Assembly: GCA_964247055.1 (NCBI GenBank)
Contig: OZ176054.1
Span: 3,782,001 to 3,846,000, forward strand
DNA: 64,000 bases
Direction of reading: 5' to 3'
DNA from: Paragordius varius
Lineage: Eukaryota > Nematomorpha
The notes beneath the pieces are model-generated. The model did no database searches. It was not told the DNA's origin and worked only from the letters and a program-made list of their open reading frames with translations. Each line of letters begins with the position of its first letter. Position 1 is the stretch's first letter. This document shows positions 47,401 to 60,105 of the stretch, in pieces. The position numbers were made by a program, and so were the translations under genes.

Positions 47401-50400
47401 ATTGTTGTAAAATAATTATTTAAATAATCATTTTCATAAAAAATATTTATTGCTTTATAATGTCCTTCATATATACTGATTGGTTTGATTTAGTTATTGG
47501 CTGATAAATTTACAAAGCAGCTTTATAGCCGATTTTGAAAAGGGGTCCATTTATGTTACCAAGTCAAGGAATGATATTTCATTAGCATGGACTTACGACG
47601 CAAGTCGAGATGGAATTTTGGCAGGAATGTTAATGGAAACAATTTACAAGAAATGTCAAATATATCAAAGTTATCTCTCCCCAAACGATGGTTCTTTGTT
47701 CTTTAAGGTAAAATTATCTCTAAATTTAAAAAATGCAAAGAGCTTTACGCATTAAAAATATTAAATAATTGTATGTAATGCGTACAAATAATTGTAAAAT
47801 TATTCGAAGTGTCTACGGTTTAATTAAATCTTAATTTCACAATGCATGCATAAAATTAAATAGAGTTAAAGTGCAATATTAGTTATCACCAAATCACTCC
47901 TTCATTGAATCGAACATTTAAAAACCTCCTAAAAATTTAAGTTTAGTAATTAACCCATAAAAAAATTGGCTTAATTTTATATGGCTCTTTTAATTTTGTT
48001 TAGAAAAAATGAAATGAGTATTTGTAATAGAGTACACATGACAAATGTGTTCCAATTGTTTCGTTCAATTGATAAATTAATCAAAATATATAAAATACCA
48101 GGCTATAAATTAATCGTTTACCAATAAATATATTTTTTCAAAAAAAACGTTAAAATCTGTTAAATTGCCTATCTAAACCTTATAAGTAAAATTTTTACAA
48201 AGATCAATAACTCAGGTCAATATTACTAATACTTTTAATGTTAGATATTAAATAAAACGACACCCTCTTCTATTACCGATATAAAACTGGTGGATGATTC
48301 AATGCAATACATAAATCCTTTAGGATTCGATTATTTTTTAACCACTTGGATTAATAGCGAAAAACAAAAATCTGTTCATGATATCAACAATGAGCTCTAT
48401 TTTAACAACCATGCCTCAATCCCCTCTTGGAAATTTGACATTTATGATCTAAGTTTTCAAAGTAAATTTTTATCAACGTTTCTGAGACGCTTAAAACGGG
48501 TGTCCAACACAAATTTGCGGGCCGTATTTTTGCATCCAAAAATCTGGGCGGGCCGCATTCAAAAAATATATGGGCATCTACAAATATTTTGTTAGATATT
48601 AAACATACTGTAAAACTACCATTTTAACATTTTTTGCTAGTTCATTGCCAAAAATTCAAAAATTTGTTGCCAAAAAAAATCAATTGATTTCGTAGAATTT
48701 TGTATTTTTCCGGCGGGCTGCAAAAATCTTTGGGGGGTGGTTTAAGAAATTTATTAATTATAATATATGAACATTCCTTTCATTTTAATAAGGACAACCA
48801 TATTTTTAAACCATGAATTTTTAATATAACCCATTCAATAATAAAGTTGTGAATTGGTAACACACTCAAATTCAAATTAGACATTATTGGTATTCATATA
48901 GTTTAGATAAAAAAGGTTAAAAATTATGCTGTTCCGTTTAAAAAAATACTTTAACGTGTTGTCTTGATAATTTTTATTGTTATTGCAAATTTTTACCATC
49001 ATGTTTATAATTTAGTACCGAAATCGGAAAAACTTTTGAGCTGGTCCATGCCATTACAACTTAATCATTACAATATTAAAACTATGGCGGGTAAAGAACG
49101 GATTGAAAATTTGATACGTGACATATTACCAATACATGCCATAGAAATTAATGAATCTCATTTCGTGTTCCCTTATGAAATATTTATCATGAATCAAAAT
49201 TTTGACCAGTATAAATGTTACAGCACCTTTTGGAATTGGATTTTGTTAATTGTGTCAATGCAACTTATTTTTTGGGGTCTGATAACTACTTTTAATATCA
49301 CAAATCAAAAGTGCTACCAATTCAAAACCTTTTTAATTATCACTGGAGCAACTAGCTTATTGATACTATTGTACGGCGTGATCAATAATTTTGGCAAACG
49401 GTCCTCTATAAACTATTACAATTTTTTAACAACTATGCTGGTGTTACTCGTTTGTGTTGGAAAACTGGTATACATAATATCGGTAAAGTTTACTTCTAAT
49501 TATTTAGGTTATTAACACTATTCCAGGAACAAACTTCAAATTAAAATTTCTAGCCAGTGTTGATATTTTACTGATTCCTTCACTTTTTGAAATCTGCTCA
49601 ATTTTAATTATTTCTATCTATTTGAGATACTCACCCATTCCCTTTTTACAAAAGTATGAATTTTTGTGTTATTTCAAAATAAGATTATACGTTAAATCAG
49701 GAGTATCCAGCACATATAAAGTGGGCCGGATCTGAAAAATATATGGGCCAAAAATATTTCTTTAGATTCCACACACCAGGCTGTAATATAATTTAAAAAA
49801 ATATAACTATCTATTTTACCAATTTTTGCTATCATTGTGTTAATTAGAAAAACTTATTCAAAAAATTAGTTTTACAAATATCAATTTTACTAAAATTTCT
49901 TCAGCATATTTTCGCAAATTGCGGATATCGTATTCATTTGGTATTTTCCAAATTTTTCGCGGGCCCATAATATCTCGGAGAAGGGACGAATGGTCACCCC
50001 TGACTTAAATTATAATTCTTTGTTTATATATTTTTTAGCATGGTTTCTCCACTTTATATTACCTGTATTTTTTCATTCCTAATGATTGGATTATTCCCAT
50101 ATATTTGTAAAACCTTGTTTAATATATCTGACGAAAATGCCTCCAGTGACCTAAAATATTCAAATTCATTAAATTTGGGCGAAAACCAAAACACACAAAC
50201 TCGGTTAAATAATAATGAACAAAGTAAAGAAACATCGCAAAACTTACTTGAAATAAAAATGAATGTGCTGAGAAAACCTTACTGCGAAAATCAGAGTTTA
50301 AGCAATAAATGCATAATCTTGACTGATGCAAAGGAAATCCTAAATAATAATGAAAATCAAATAATCAACTCACAATTAAGTCGTTTCCCTTTGATATCGA

Positions 50401-50606
50401 ATGAAATGTTCACTAACAAAATTATAATCAACAATAATTTTTATGCAATGCCTAACAACAACTCTCAAAAATACTACTCATCGAATATAAAATTGACGAC
50501 ACACCAAAACCACGTTGGTAAAAAGCGTAATAAACAAAATGTTCCATACCATATATCATATAATTCCTTATCAACTATTTCAGGTTTTTACACTGATCAT
50601 TTTTAA
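38409..50606 (+). CDS. Patched homologue (Hedgehog receptor / sterol-sensing domain protein)
   Basis: Fifteen exons: 38409-38574, 38644-39001, 42845-42911, 43609-43703, 44203-44323, 44407-44567, 44780-45113, 45628-45969, 46058-46180, 46532-47370, 47521-47707, 48245-48461, 49016-49482, 49508-49653, 50039-50606. All phases agree, giving 1,396 residues. Twelve membrane segments are arranged 1+5+1+5 with two large lumenal domains. Patched landmarks: WTYKDLCHK, TPLDCFYQG (about 209-217), LESGHCSGISHKFQTW, YAFQTTFQLM, DAAEMVLKKWQNEFQKHF, FIPVKVLRDISLQ in the sterol-sensing domain, LAWTYDASRDGILAG, YDLSFQIPKSEKLLSWSMP, and an Asn-rich cytoplasmic tail of about 150 residues. Patched exports sterols and represses Smoothened until Hedgehog binds. 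TM4 reads TYIIPFMLFHLNLLGLLH and lacks the usual GxxxD acidic residues, and TM10 has none either. The acceptor of exon 9 is chosen by frame. Intron 13 is 25 nt; introns 2, 3, 12 and 14 hold transposons. A Patched-related paralogue is the alternative. Confidence 0.85.
39065..39536 (+). mobile_element. TTAA-type MITE (family 1) in Patched intron 2
   Basis: The interior matches the family-1 consensus (GCAAAAGTTTGCACTTATAT, CCTCAAGGTAAACATTTAGT). The right end TTTGAATCAAATG is followed by TTAA. The left end is eroded. Confidence 0.55.
39822..41259. mobile_element. hAT element with perfect 8-bp target duplication
   Basis: The ends are TAGGGTTGTG and CACAACCCTA. The flanks CCCCAGAC (39814-39821) and CCCCAGAC (41260-41267) are identical, the diagnostic 8-bp duplication of hAT transposons. 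Subterminal sequence is rich in GACCTAGGTC palindromes. It is 1,438 bp with no transposase frame, and a foldback element occupies 40460-41108. Confidence 0.85.
40460..41108. mobile_element. foldback element 2 with 21-bp tandem-repeat arms
   Basis: The left arm is CATTTGCACTTCAAGAG followed by TTCAAGTTGGTCCTTGAACA units. The right arm carries inverted units ending CACTCTTGAAGTGCAAATG. The interior is nearly the same as the copy at 5002-5653. Confidence 0.75.
42942..43539 (-). mobile_element. non-autonomous Helitron, copy B, filling Patched intron 3
   Basis: On the minus strand it starts TCTATATATTTATAAAAATG and ends CACGAGATTTACGCTAG between A and T. The 3' hairpin GAAGTCCGAAGGACTTC lies just before the end. 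At 598 bp it makes up most of the 697-bp intron. Confidence 0.85.
48498..48745. mobile_element. hAT-like MITE remnant in Patched intron 12
   Basis: GTGTCCAACACAAATTTGCG and GCGGGCTGCAAAAATC type ends with GC-rich GGCCGC blocks resemble eroded hAT MITEs elsewhere in the window. The boundaries are approximate. Confidence 0.4.
49698..50003. mobile_element. 306-bp hAT MITE in Patched intron 14
   Basis: The ends are CAGGAGTATCCA and TGGTCACCCCTG. The flanks CGTTAAAT and ACTTAAAT are an imperfect 8-bp duplication. Confidence 0.65.
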
Positions 50607-50820
50607 ATGTATAAAATAATTTATTCAAAATAATTTATTAATATATAGAAGAAACTGAATTTTCAGCATGATACGATATGGTGAGATTAAAATGTTTTGT
50701 GCTTGTCCTATGCAATATAACTAATGTCCAATTAGCAATATATAACTCAAAATGCAATCAAATTTTTATACATAAAAAATGTTGATTAATAAATTCCATT
50801 ATAATAATAATAATATTAAA
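50607..50820. other. 214-bp tail-to-tail gap, Patched / FERRY3
   Basis: Both genes converge here and the gap must contain both 3' UTRs. AATAAT and ATAATAATAATAA runs could serve as polyadenylation signals. Confidence 0.5.
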
Positions 50821-53800
50821 TTAACGGATTGGGGTAGGGAGTCTAAATATATTTGGTAACATCTCGCAAATTCGTTCGAAAGCTTTTTGACTCAACCCAG
50901 CAGGTAATTGAAATTGGATTGTTTTACACCGATCATTCTGGTTATGATTATTGTAGGCAAAAGGAAAATTTTCTGTAAATATAAATAAAAAATGTTGTTT
51001 TATGTATGATTTTTCCTATTCGAATGTATGAAAGATTTATACCAAACAGTATACCTATCCAACGATAGAGCCATGGTAGTGATTATTTTTTTGAAAAATG
51101 AGTACCCTGTAATCATAATCTTTACCGTTTTTTGATTGAAAACGCGTAATTTTAAAGGGATATCAATAATTTATTTTAAAGATTGTCCATCGGCTTCTAT
51201 ACAAGGCCCCATCTCTCAGGCAGGTAATACATGTATGTCATGCAAAAAACTGATTATCTTTTGCGAAAAAACCGTTCGTCATCCATTTTCCAGCGTCTTA
51301 AATTATTGGTGCACTGGCAGCGTGTGCTCCATTGAATATCCAAATTGTGCCAAATCAGGAGAATACAGCCGTTGCAGAAGAATTTCACATCTGAGCGATT
51401 TCAAGTTTTCTTTCACATTAGATTTGCTGTGAAGAGCATTGTCATTTAAATATTATGTTTTCTAGCTCGTTCCGGTAGTTTTCCCGTAAATTAAGGGTTT
51501 AAACTAATTATTTGTTGACGACGTTGTTTATTAACAGTATTAGGCTTCAAAAGTTCATAATGACAAATCCGCTCTAATCCCACCAGAAACAGAGCATGGT
51601 CTTCTTGCCAAAGCAAATTGGCTTTGATGCTGATGGACTGGCTTGACAAAAAAGCTACGATTCTTTCCGCTTTATATTTACAAAGCACCTTGATTTCGTT
51701 TCGTGACGTTGTTGAAGCAGGATATCAAAAGTCATTTTGTAATTATAATTTGACATTCGAATTGTGTGGACCCATTTACCGGATTTATTAATCTTTCCTA
51801 TTGCTCATAGACGTCTGCTGATTGTTTTTTGTGATGCACTGAATTCTTATACCAATTGTTGAGTTTGAGCTGGGTTATCATCCAATCTCTTTCATTTTAT
51901 CGACTTCGCTTCGAATCTATGTTTCAACCAATGGAGAATGCATAAGTTTGTGCACGCAGACAATCACTTTCAACAACCTTTTTCTTTTGATTAATATAAG
52001 AAAAGCATTGCGCGCATTTCCCAGGCACAAAATTCGATATGATCAATGAATGATAAAAATAAGACGTTTGGCAACTTGCGTGTGATTGTCGGTCTCAACA
52101 AATTGGCGTATGTTCGAAATTAATCGGCTGCGCCCTTTTCGCTTATAGTATATGTAATAGGCATATTGCTTTAGTATTTTTTAAATAAGATGTTGCACTT
52201 AAAGCCCAATTAATTTGTCCCTTGAATAAAAGAGTTACACTAAATTTCAAAAATTACCTTATATTTTCGTGAATTTTTTTAATGTGCATGTATATATTAA
52301 AATTAATCCATAACTTATATAACTCGCCCGCTGTTACGCAATTAAAATATTGAATCGCTTTACAACATTATATTAATAGGCGTAACAAAAAATGTCAAAC
52401 TAATTCAACACATAAAAATGCGTTGTTAGATCATAGCAATCTATTATACAATTACTTAGGGTTGCAGAGGCTATATCCAATAACTGAGAATTATTTGAAA
52501 ATGATTGTGTTTCAATAACATAGCCCTTGACACATTTAAATACAAGTTCTGCACGTTTCAAACACCAAGGAAGAGTTGTTTTCTATACAAAACATAAATT
52601 TATGTATGTTATTTAAAGGCAAATTGTTTCCTAATTTGTTTTTGCAGTAAACTTATAAATCTAAAAAACAGTAAATTTTTCAAATATGCCACCTCGTTGG
52701 TCTCAGTGGTAAGTAAGAGAGGGATAACAAGATCCTGCACACCAAAATATCCAAATGCACATCTTATAATGGAACGTAAACTGTCAAACAGAGCAGCGTG
52801 ACATCTAACATTAGTATCATGACCATGAGATATCCAAGATTGCTCAGATGAATTAGGTAGGCATATATGAAAAAGTATGTGAGTTCGTGAAAGTGTAGAA
52901 TGTTTAGTTATGTAAACAGTCCCATCATCCAAAGAAAATGTGCTGTTTGACTGCTTAGTAAAAGTTTGGCCATTGGCGGCGTTTGATGTTTTTAGCTAAA
53001 AATAATTGGATAAAATTATTATTATATAGAACATAAGAAAAGGGAGGCTAGCCTTGAATGTCTTTATATAAAAATTATAAAAGTGTACCGCAAAAATATG
53101 TTCCGCCGTAACTGCGTGACAAAAAAGAATTAAAAATTCTTAATAAAAAATTTAAAAAAAAAACCATGAATTTACAATACATTTTGTCAAATATAACAAT
53201 TTTTCTTTTTTAAAAAAAACAGCACATTTTTTATCGAATAAAGTGGTCAAACAATGTAGTCTTTGTAAAATATTTCCAGATTAAAATTTTACATCTACCT
53301 AATTTCATTATCGCTTAAACATATTAAAATAAAAATAAAAGAGTGAAATACGGAAACGATTTAACTTGAAAGTAATATACCTACCATGTTATAATCTTTT
53401 CTCACGGCATCAAGTTGTACATCCAAATTTTTAAAATGATATTCGGTATCTTTCTCACATATTTCATTTAAACCTATTTAAAAAATTTATAAAAGTTTCA
53501 AAAAGTGAATCCATTTCACTTCTTGTTTCAAATTAAAATCTAAGTTTTTGATGTGAAAAATAATAGTATTTAAATTCAAAGGACATAATAATAATTGCAT
53601 TTTGAAAAAAAAATCAAAATTTCATTAAATCTCAAGTAGTAATAATTACGTTGCAAAGATCCATTATCTTTCACATCAAGTCTACCATCCTCAATAACAA
53701 CTAAACCATGTAACTTATCGCTGTATAATGTTAAAAGAGTCAATAATTTCTGCGAATTGACCGTAGATATTTCGGATGGTAAGTGATCGTTCATGTTTTT

Positions 53801-56800
53801 ATTACAGTTACCATTTTCTGATTTGATTGATGAATGAAGAGTACCACCACAAAAATAATCGATTAGATCACATCGAATGAGGCGTAAATTATACATAGTT
53901 TTTAGTTGACAACCCAAATTGACTGTAAAACTTTCTTCTAATAAAGCATTATTATTGTCGGCTAAGCTTAAATTCAAGTTTCCAAACTCATTTTCAATAA
54001 AATGGGAACTGCTAGTTAATGGTTCAATGTCAAGACTGTGGGATTTATGTAAATTTTCACCCCTATTGACTACGAGGTTAGGGAGAAACAATGATGTACC
54101 CTTCAATAATTTCCCAATTCTACTATTCGGAGATGGCAAAACCAATGAAAGAGATTTAGATGGGCCTAAATCCAAAAGATGTTTTATATCGTTAAATCTG
54201 ACCAGTTGTAAAGCCAGTCAAAAATAACTTGTCAATTGATTTTATGTTCATGTTTGATAAAAAAAAGGGAATTAAACTTTCTATTAATACAATATAAGAA
54301 AAGTTGTCAAATTTTGATATTTTATCAGAGTTAAAATAATTTTATTAATTAACTTTATGCTGTTTCGTTTATTTATAAATGTAATACTCTACTAGGTAAT
54401 AATTATCTGGTTTATGATCGTAAATGACAACATTTATCAGCGGTCAGACCGGTTTTTAAGGATCGACCTGAAAACTTAACCCCAAAATTATGTAATCTTT
54501 AATTTATATTCCTACCAAAGGAAAATGAAGCTTTTGTGGGCTCATTGTCCTTTATATTCGTCGTATTTTGTATAATCGATGATGATGTGGGTAAGTAGTG
54601 TTGTTCCATCCTATCATTACAAATTTTTTGGAAATCGTCTGTTCCCTTAATTTTTTGCAAAAATATATAAAATATAATTATAGATTTAAAACCGGGGGCC
54701 ATATCGGGTGTAAAATGGTTTCTTCGTAAACTATATTTCCGATTTATAAAACTTTAGGTTATTTATTATATAAAAACGTTTAATGCTCATACGCATACTA
54801 ACATTCTTTATTTTAATTTTATTTTTATGTTGATCCGAAGAAGTTAGAGAAATCTGACAAAAATTCATTTATAAATTTATTATTAATTTGCTGATATTAC
54901 ATCATATCATTCTAAAACATACTGATTCAGCCTGATCCATAACTTAACATAAGTTAAAAACCATTAAATTGATCAATAATACTTGAAAAAATAAAAATAG
55001 AGCTGTTTATTAAATACAACAACAACATTGATTCGAGACGACGGTCAAGCATTTTTAAAAATAAATACAGGTTTCTAAAGCCTCCCGTTTCATTATTGAA
55101 GAATCGCAATTAATGCGACAATCAACGACAAAACTTTGTCTCTTATTTTTCATTATTTAATAATTATGTTTATATTCAAATACTATCATTTATAAAAAAA
55201 ACGGCAAAATGTTTTTATATGGCATTTTATTTTTTGTAGCATTACATTTTTTTGCTCTTCGGAAGTTAGTATGGCATGTTCATAAACATTCATGACCCAT
55301 TCTCTCAACTCCTTACATTGAATAGCTTTTAAACAATGTATTTTGCTGGCCCACCGACATTCAGCCACGTGAAATTCTTCATTCGTTTGATTAGCTAAAG
55401 AGGTCACATACCTAAACAACAATTATCAATATAATAGCGAAAGAATAAAGTGAAGCTAATAAATTGTGATGTATATTTATATTGGGATAGAAAATACATG
55501 GCTCAATATCTGCATCATTACGCTTTTTAAGAATAAAATCAATTAAATATATTTTTTCTAATAATACAGAAGATTCACCCTTCACCAATGTCTCACAACA
55601 CAATATTATGCATAAATTTAGTGCCAATATGATGATAAAAAACAAGGATATCGCTTAATGTGATAATTGATAATATCATATTTATATATGTTGTATCACC
55701 AATTATTTAATATTATAGGGGTTGACCCGCATTATATTTTGGTGAGTACTACTGCTTTAGGCGATTAAAGGAACTTATTTGGAGAAAATGCATGATATTG
55801 ATATGTTAATTGATGAGTGCTATTACTTTAAAAAGGCTTATTACGAAAAACAGCCAGTAAGGGAGAGGGGTTTATTATATATATTTTAATTAATGACATA
55901 TGCCAATTTTCTTTATAAATGTAGCAAAAAAATGTTTTTTTAAAAAATAATTGTTTAATACAACCAAAATGTTAAAAATTACTCTTCATAATCCGTTGGT
56001 GTAAAGGCGTTAATAGTTTCATTTGAGGTTGCCAATGCATTATCCATAATGTTTTTATGTCTATAATAATTTGTATTAACAGAGGTCTAAATATTCTAAT
56101 AATAACACCATGCTTTTATTTTAACATTCCATTCCCTTTTGGGGTAGTTTTATATCCCGAAGCGATTTGAAATATGAATATCTTAAAAATACTTAAAATA
56201 TTGGGCCGAATTTCCCTATATGCTTTTTTAGCTTCTTGGGCGCATTATACAAATATTTTTTAAAAAAATGTAAAACCGTAAAAAATCATCACCTCAAACT
56301 TTTTTCCCCATCTTTTTTTCTATTTTATAATCGCAATTGTAACAGGTAAATAACTGAATAATTATTTAAAAAGCGTCAAGGCTACATTTTACCAGCAAAA
56401 ACTTGTGATTTTTTTTTCGTTTCAATCGTGTAATGGAACTGTCCCAATTTTAGACTCTAGAAGGCAAAAACTAGAAAAAATATAAGCTTCTTTATTTAAT
56501 ACATGGAGACAATGTTTGATAATCAAATTTTAACTAAAACAACTTAAAAACTTTAGTTTATATACGAAATTGAGCTCTGGGATATAAAACAACCCCAAAG
56601 AATAAACTAGGACAAAAAAGTAAAAAGGTATTTACATAAGACACTTCATTTTATTATGGAAATATATTATAGACATATCATATATACATTGGATAATATA
56701 AAATTTTTAACCGTACTATATTATATATATTTCACATATTAAAAGTTAATAACATTGTAGGTTAAAAATCATTACTTTGATTTCAAAAAGTTCATTTCAA

Positions 56801-57560
56801 CATCCCGATCTGTCAAAAGTTGTGTTAAGGCCAAATGATGATCATTCTCAATCCGCAATAAAGTGTCCAAATGCGGAGTTTCTATTAGGTAGGAAAATGC
56901 TTCCGCAAATATGACCTCATCGTCCTTAATAGGGTTATGGTACTTTTCCTTTAAGAAAAAACAGCATAAGTGAGTTAATTTAAAAAAATTTACAAATTAT
57001 CAACGACACTGAGAAATATAGAGACCAAAGTATTTTTATATATATGTGAAATAAGTTTGTTATGTTTTAAGTTTGAACAACTCTTGTATGTTAGTTTTAA
57101 ACCATATATGCCCAAAATCACCCTATTCACGTAAATCTCAACTTTTGACTAATGATCAGTTTGCTATCCTAATAATTTCTATATTTTATTTAAAAAAAGG
57201 AAGAATAAAGATTGAATATAAACTCATATAAAGTTTAACCAAAACTTTGATAGAGCCATCGTCCCAAGAATTTACCAATTCGTCAATGTTTTGACCATAT
57301 ATATCTATGCTTTTAAAGCTTATTTGCGATATTTTTATTGTTTCATCCAATATAAATTTTTGCAATTTATTTGATAAATCTATGGTCAAAATTTAATTAC
57401 TTTTTATGTGCTTTAAAGGAATAAAATACTTTCTTATGATATCATTAACTATATCGGAAAACTGATCAACGATTGGTAATATAATGGGATGTTTTAAGGA
57501 ACAAGTATTATTTTGAAACAAATACTCGTATTCAAAGACACATTTCGCGTTTAGGTTCAT
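50821..57560 (-). CDS. FERRY3: FERRY3 homologue (C12orf4; Rab5 effector complex subunit)
   Basis: Exons (minus): 57401-57560, 57240-57379, 56776-56948, 55246-55411, 54516-54645, 53650-54197, 53385-53473, 52693-52995, 52456-52582, 50821-50972. It encodes about 660 residues. Matches to C12orf4 as I remember it: FEYEYLF at the start, [133 protein letters not shown], and the C-terminal [19 protein letters not shown]. The human protein is part of the five-subunit FERRY complex that links mRNA to early endosomes. Intron 1 is 21 nt. The exon 5/6 phases do not match, so a short extra exon (3n+1 nt) between 54198 and 54515 is likely. Intron 3 carries a MITE and intron 9 a dead mariner. The start codon is 31 bp from NSA2. 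Confidence 0.85.
51180..52160 (-). mobile_element. degenerate mariner transposon in FERRY3 intron 9
   Basis: Minus-strand translation in shifting frames gives mariner transposase landmarks in order: helix-turn-helix-like [45 protein letters not shown] (for HYELL), [13 protein letters not shown] (catalytic SPDLAP motif) and a C-terminal CIEADGQS. Several stops and frame changes make it inactive. The terminal repeats were not located, so the ends are approximate. Confidence 0.8.
56125..56655 (+). mobile_element. TTAA-type MITE (family 2) in FERRY3 intron 3
   Basis: TTAA (56121-56124) precedes CATTCCATTCCCTTTTGGGG. The inverted end holds GAGCTCTGGGATATAAAACA. Interior blocks match the copy at 10384. 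Confidence 0.6.
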
Positions 57561-57591
57561 CTTTTTTAATCATTTTCTTGTACGGCCACTC
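57561..57591. promoter_or_regulatory. 31-bp gap between divergent FERRY3 and NSA2 starts
   Basis: Only 31 bp separate the two start codons, so promoter elements and transcription starts must overlap coding sequence, or leaders must be added by trans-splicing. An in-frame TGA just upstream of the FERRY3 ATG supports its start. Confidence 0.65.
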
Positions 57592-60077
57592 ATGGTATAT
57601 ATTTTTTATAAAAATTGTAGCCTCAAAACGAATATGTTGAACGTTTTAGAAAAAGACACGGGCGAAGATTAGATTATGAAGAGAGGAAAAGAAAAAAGGA
57701 GGCAAGAGTTGGCCATGAAAAAGCTTTAAAGGCCAAAAAACTTAGAGGTTTGAAAGCTAAATTTTACAATCAAAAAATGCATGCTGAAAAAATTGCTTTG
57801 CAAAAAACTATTAAATCACATCAAATGAAGAACAAAAAAACACAATCGACACCGACTATAAGTAATAAAGGAGCACTTCCCTCATATCTTTTGGATCGTC
57901 AAGATGTGGAACAAAACTCGTCAAAAATTTTGTCAAATATGATAAAACAAAAACGAAAGGAGAAGGCTGTAAGTTATATTCAAAATTATACATATTGGAT
58001 TTTTGTTTTCAAAAGTTGGTCATAAATATTTGCCTCAATTTCAGAAAATTTGGCCCTTTTTTATTTAATTTTTATATATTTTTCTAGGTTTTTTTCGAAT
58101 CATTTTTGTGGATTATAGCTAGCATAGGAATTATATATTAATACAAATGGCACACACATGGCTAAATGCACTATATTTATTAAATAAATATTTGGAATAT
58201 TAGAAATGACACATAATTATATATTTTTTATATATAGGGTAAATGGGATGTCCATCTCCCTAAAGTTAAGGGTGTATCTGAAAAAGAAGTCTTTAAAGTC
58301 ATAAGGACCGGAAAATCGAAAAGTATCACTTTTATGATATGTTCCTTTTGAAATAAATTAATTAAATTATAATTGAAGATTGAATGTTTATAATTAAATT
58401 TTTATAAAGACATTCTAAAATATGCTTTATTAAAGGATTAATATTTAAACAGAATCGAACAACTGGCCTTCTAATATTGAGTAAACTTTATCGAAGCATT
58501 TTAGATCTCTTTGTTTACGAATTTTGTTAAATATATGTAAATTAGTTTTATTTGGAAAATAGAGAATACATAATTAAAACTTTTAAAGTCCATGCTGAGA
58601 CATGAATACTTTATGCTAATTTTATCATAATGCTCTAAATCCTTTTTATTTAAAATTCGGCTCCAAAAATTCAAATATTTTTATTCAAAAATAAATTTTT
58701 ATATACGACCATAAAATATAGAAAAAGCTTGGAAAAGAATGGTGACAAAAGTGTGTTTTGTGGGAGAAAATTTTACCCGAAAACCACCCAAATTTGAACG
58801 ATTTATACGCCCAATGGTATTTTTAAACTCATTAAATTAATTAAAATTTTATAATAATAAAGCTTTTATCATAATTATTCCCTAATTTTTAGGAAAATAT
58901 TTTCAATGACCCTATTTACAAAAAATCGATTCCATATTTTAATTATACTTTATTTTTTTCTTTATCGAAAAAGGTTTCACCAATATAACCGAAAATTAAA
59001 AAATTTATCAAATTAGCTAACTTATTTTTTAAACATCATATATACGCGTTTTTTTCCATCAAATATAACTATAATTTTAAAATACATGGATTCTTTACTT
59101 TTCTCAATTTTTATTCAGTTTTTTATGATTTATATCGTTTAACTTTATTCTAAAAATATATTTTAAATTTAAGATATGATTAAACTTTATTTTTTTCAAG
59201 ATTATGGCTTCAAAAATCACAATACTTTAAACCATTGTACCTTGAAAATTAGAAAATTGATGATCAGCATGAGCTCATTAGTTTATAGGCGCTTGTTATT
59301 TTATTAAGCTCCTTATGAAGAGGGAGGGTTCCACTCCACTTATATTTATAAAATTATCTATCTAATAGGGTTTACGGTTCAATAAAGCAAATGTAACTCA
59401 TCCCGAATTGCGTACGACTTTTCAATTACCCATTATGGGTGTTAAAAAGAATCCTACATCACCACTCTATACCTCTTTGGGTGTCATAACCAAAGGCACC
59501 ATATTAGAGGTTAATGTTAGTGAATTGGGCCTCGTTACACAAGGGGGGAAAGTTGTGTGGGGTTAGTTTTTAAATATATATACAAATATATAAAGTTTTT
59601 GAATTAGCACGATATTAACTAATTAGTAACTTTTAAAACGATTTAGAAATATTAAATTAAACGTTGCAAATGCCTTTTTATTTTTTGTTTCAAAGTCAAT
59701 TTTTATAAAATGCTTTTATAAATTTGTATTCTTTGTTAAAGAAAAGCTAATTCCACTTGTTGAAGGAAAAATGGTTGTATGATGTTAGTTTTTAATTAAA
59801 TTTATTAATTGTGATTTTGTTTTTAATAGCACGAGTGATATAGACTGGTTTATTTGTAAAATTCTTAATTGTAATATTTTACAAAAGTTTTTAATTAAAA
59901 AAATTAAAGCAAATTAACACGCATGATTTATGTCAATACTGTAAATAAAATTTACGCCAAATATATCATTCATCAATATATTATATTTTTATATACGTGT
60001 ATATATTAGGTAAATATGCACAAGTCACCAATGTACCAGAAAACGATGGTTGCATAAATGCAGTTCTTTTAGTGTAA
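57592..60077 (+). CDS. NSA2: NSA2, 60S ribosome biogenesis factor
   Basis: Six exons: 57592-57594 (the ATG alone), 57621-57968, 58238-58322, 58722-58816, 59369-59561, 60010-60077. The 263-residue product is nearly the same length as human NSA2. NSA2 joins pre-60S particles in the nucleolus and is needed for processing of 27S pre-rRNA. The family sequence is strongly conserved throughout: [119 protein letters not shown] and the C-terminal [12 protein letters not shown]. Intron 1 is 26 nt, directly after the initiator codon. The remaining introns are 269-552 nt. The stop lies 28 bp from the convergent PIG-Q stop. Confidence 0.97.
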
Positions 60078-60105
60078 TAATGATATAAATAAAATAAATA
60101 ATATT
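60078..60105. terminator. 28-bp shared 3' end region of NSA2 and PIG-Q
   Basis: It separates the two convergent stop codons. The sequence contains ATAAATAAAATAAATAAT, with AATAAA on the plus strand. Minus-strand AT-rich signals overlap it, so each transcript probably ends inside the other gene. Confidence 0.5.

Noticed and set aside
55412-55645. 77-codon minus-strand frame with a hydrophobic start, looking like a secreted protein
   Set aside because: It falls in FERRY3 intron 3. Exons 3 and 4 join perfectly in phase 2 without it, and no donor connects it to exon 4.
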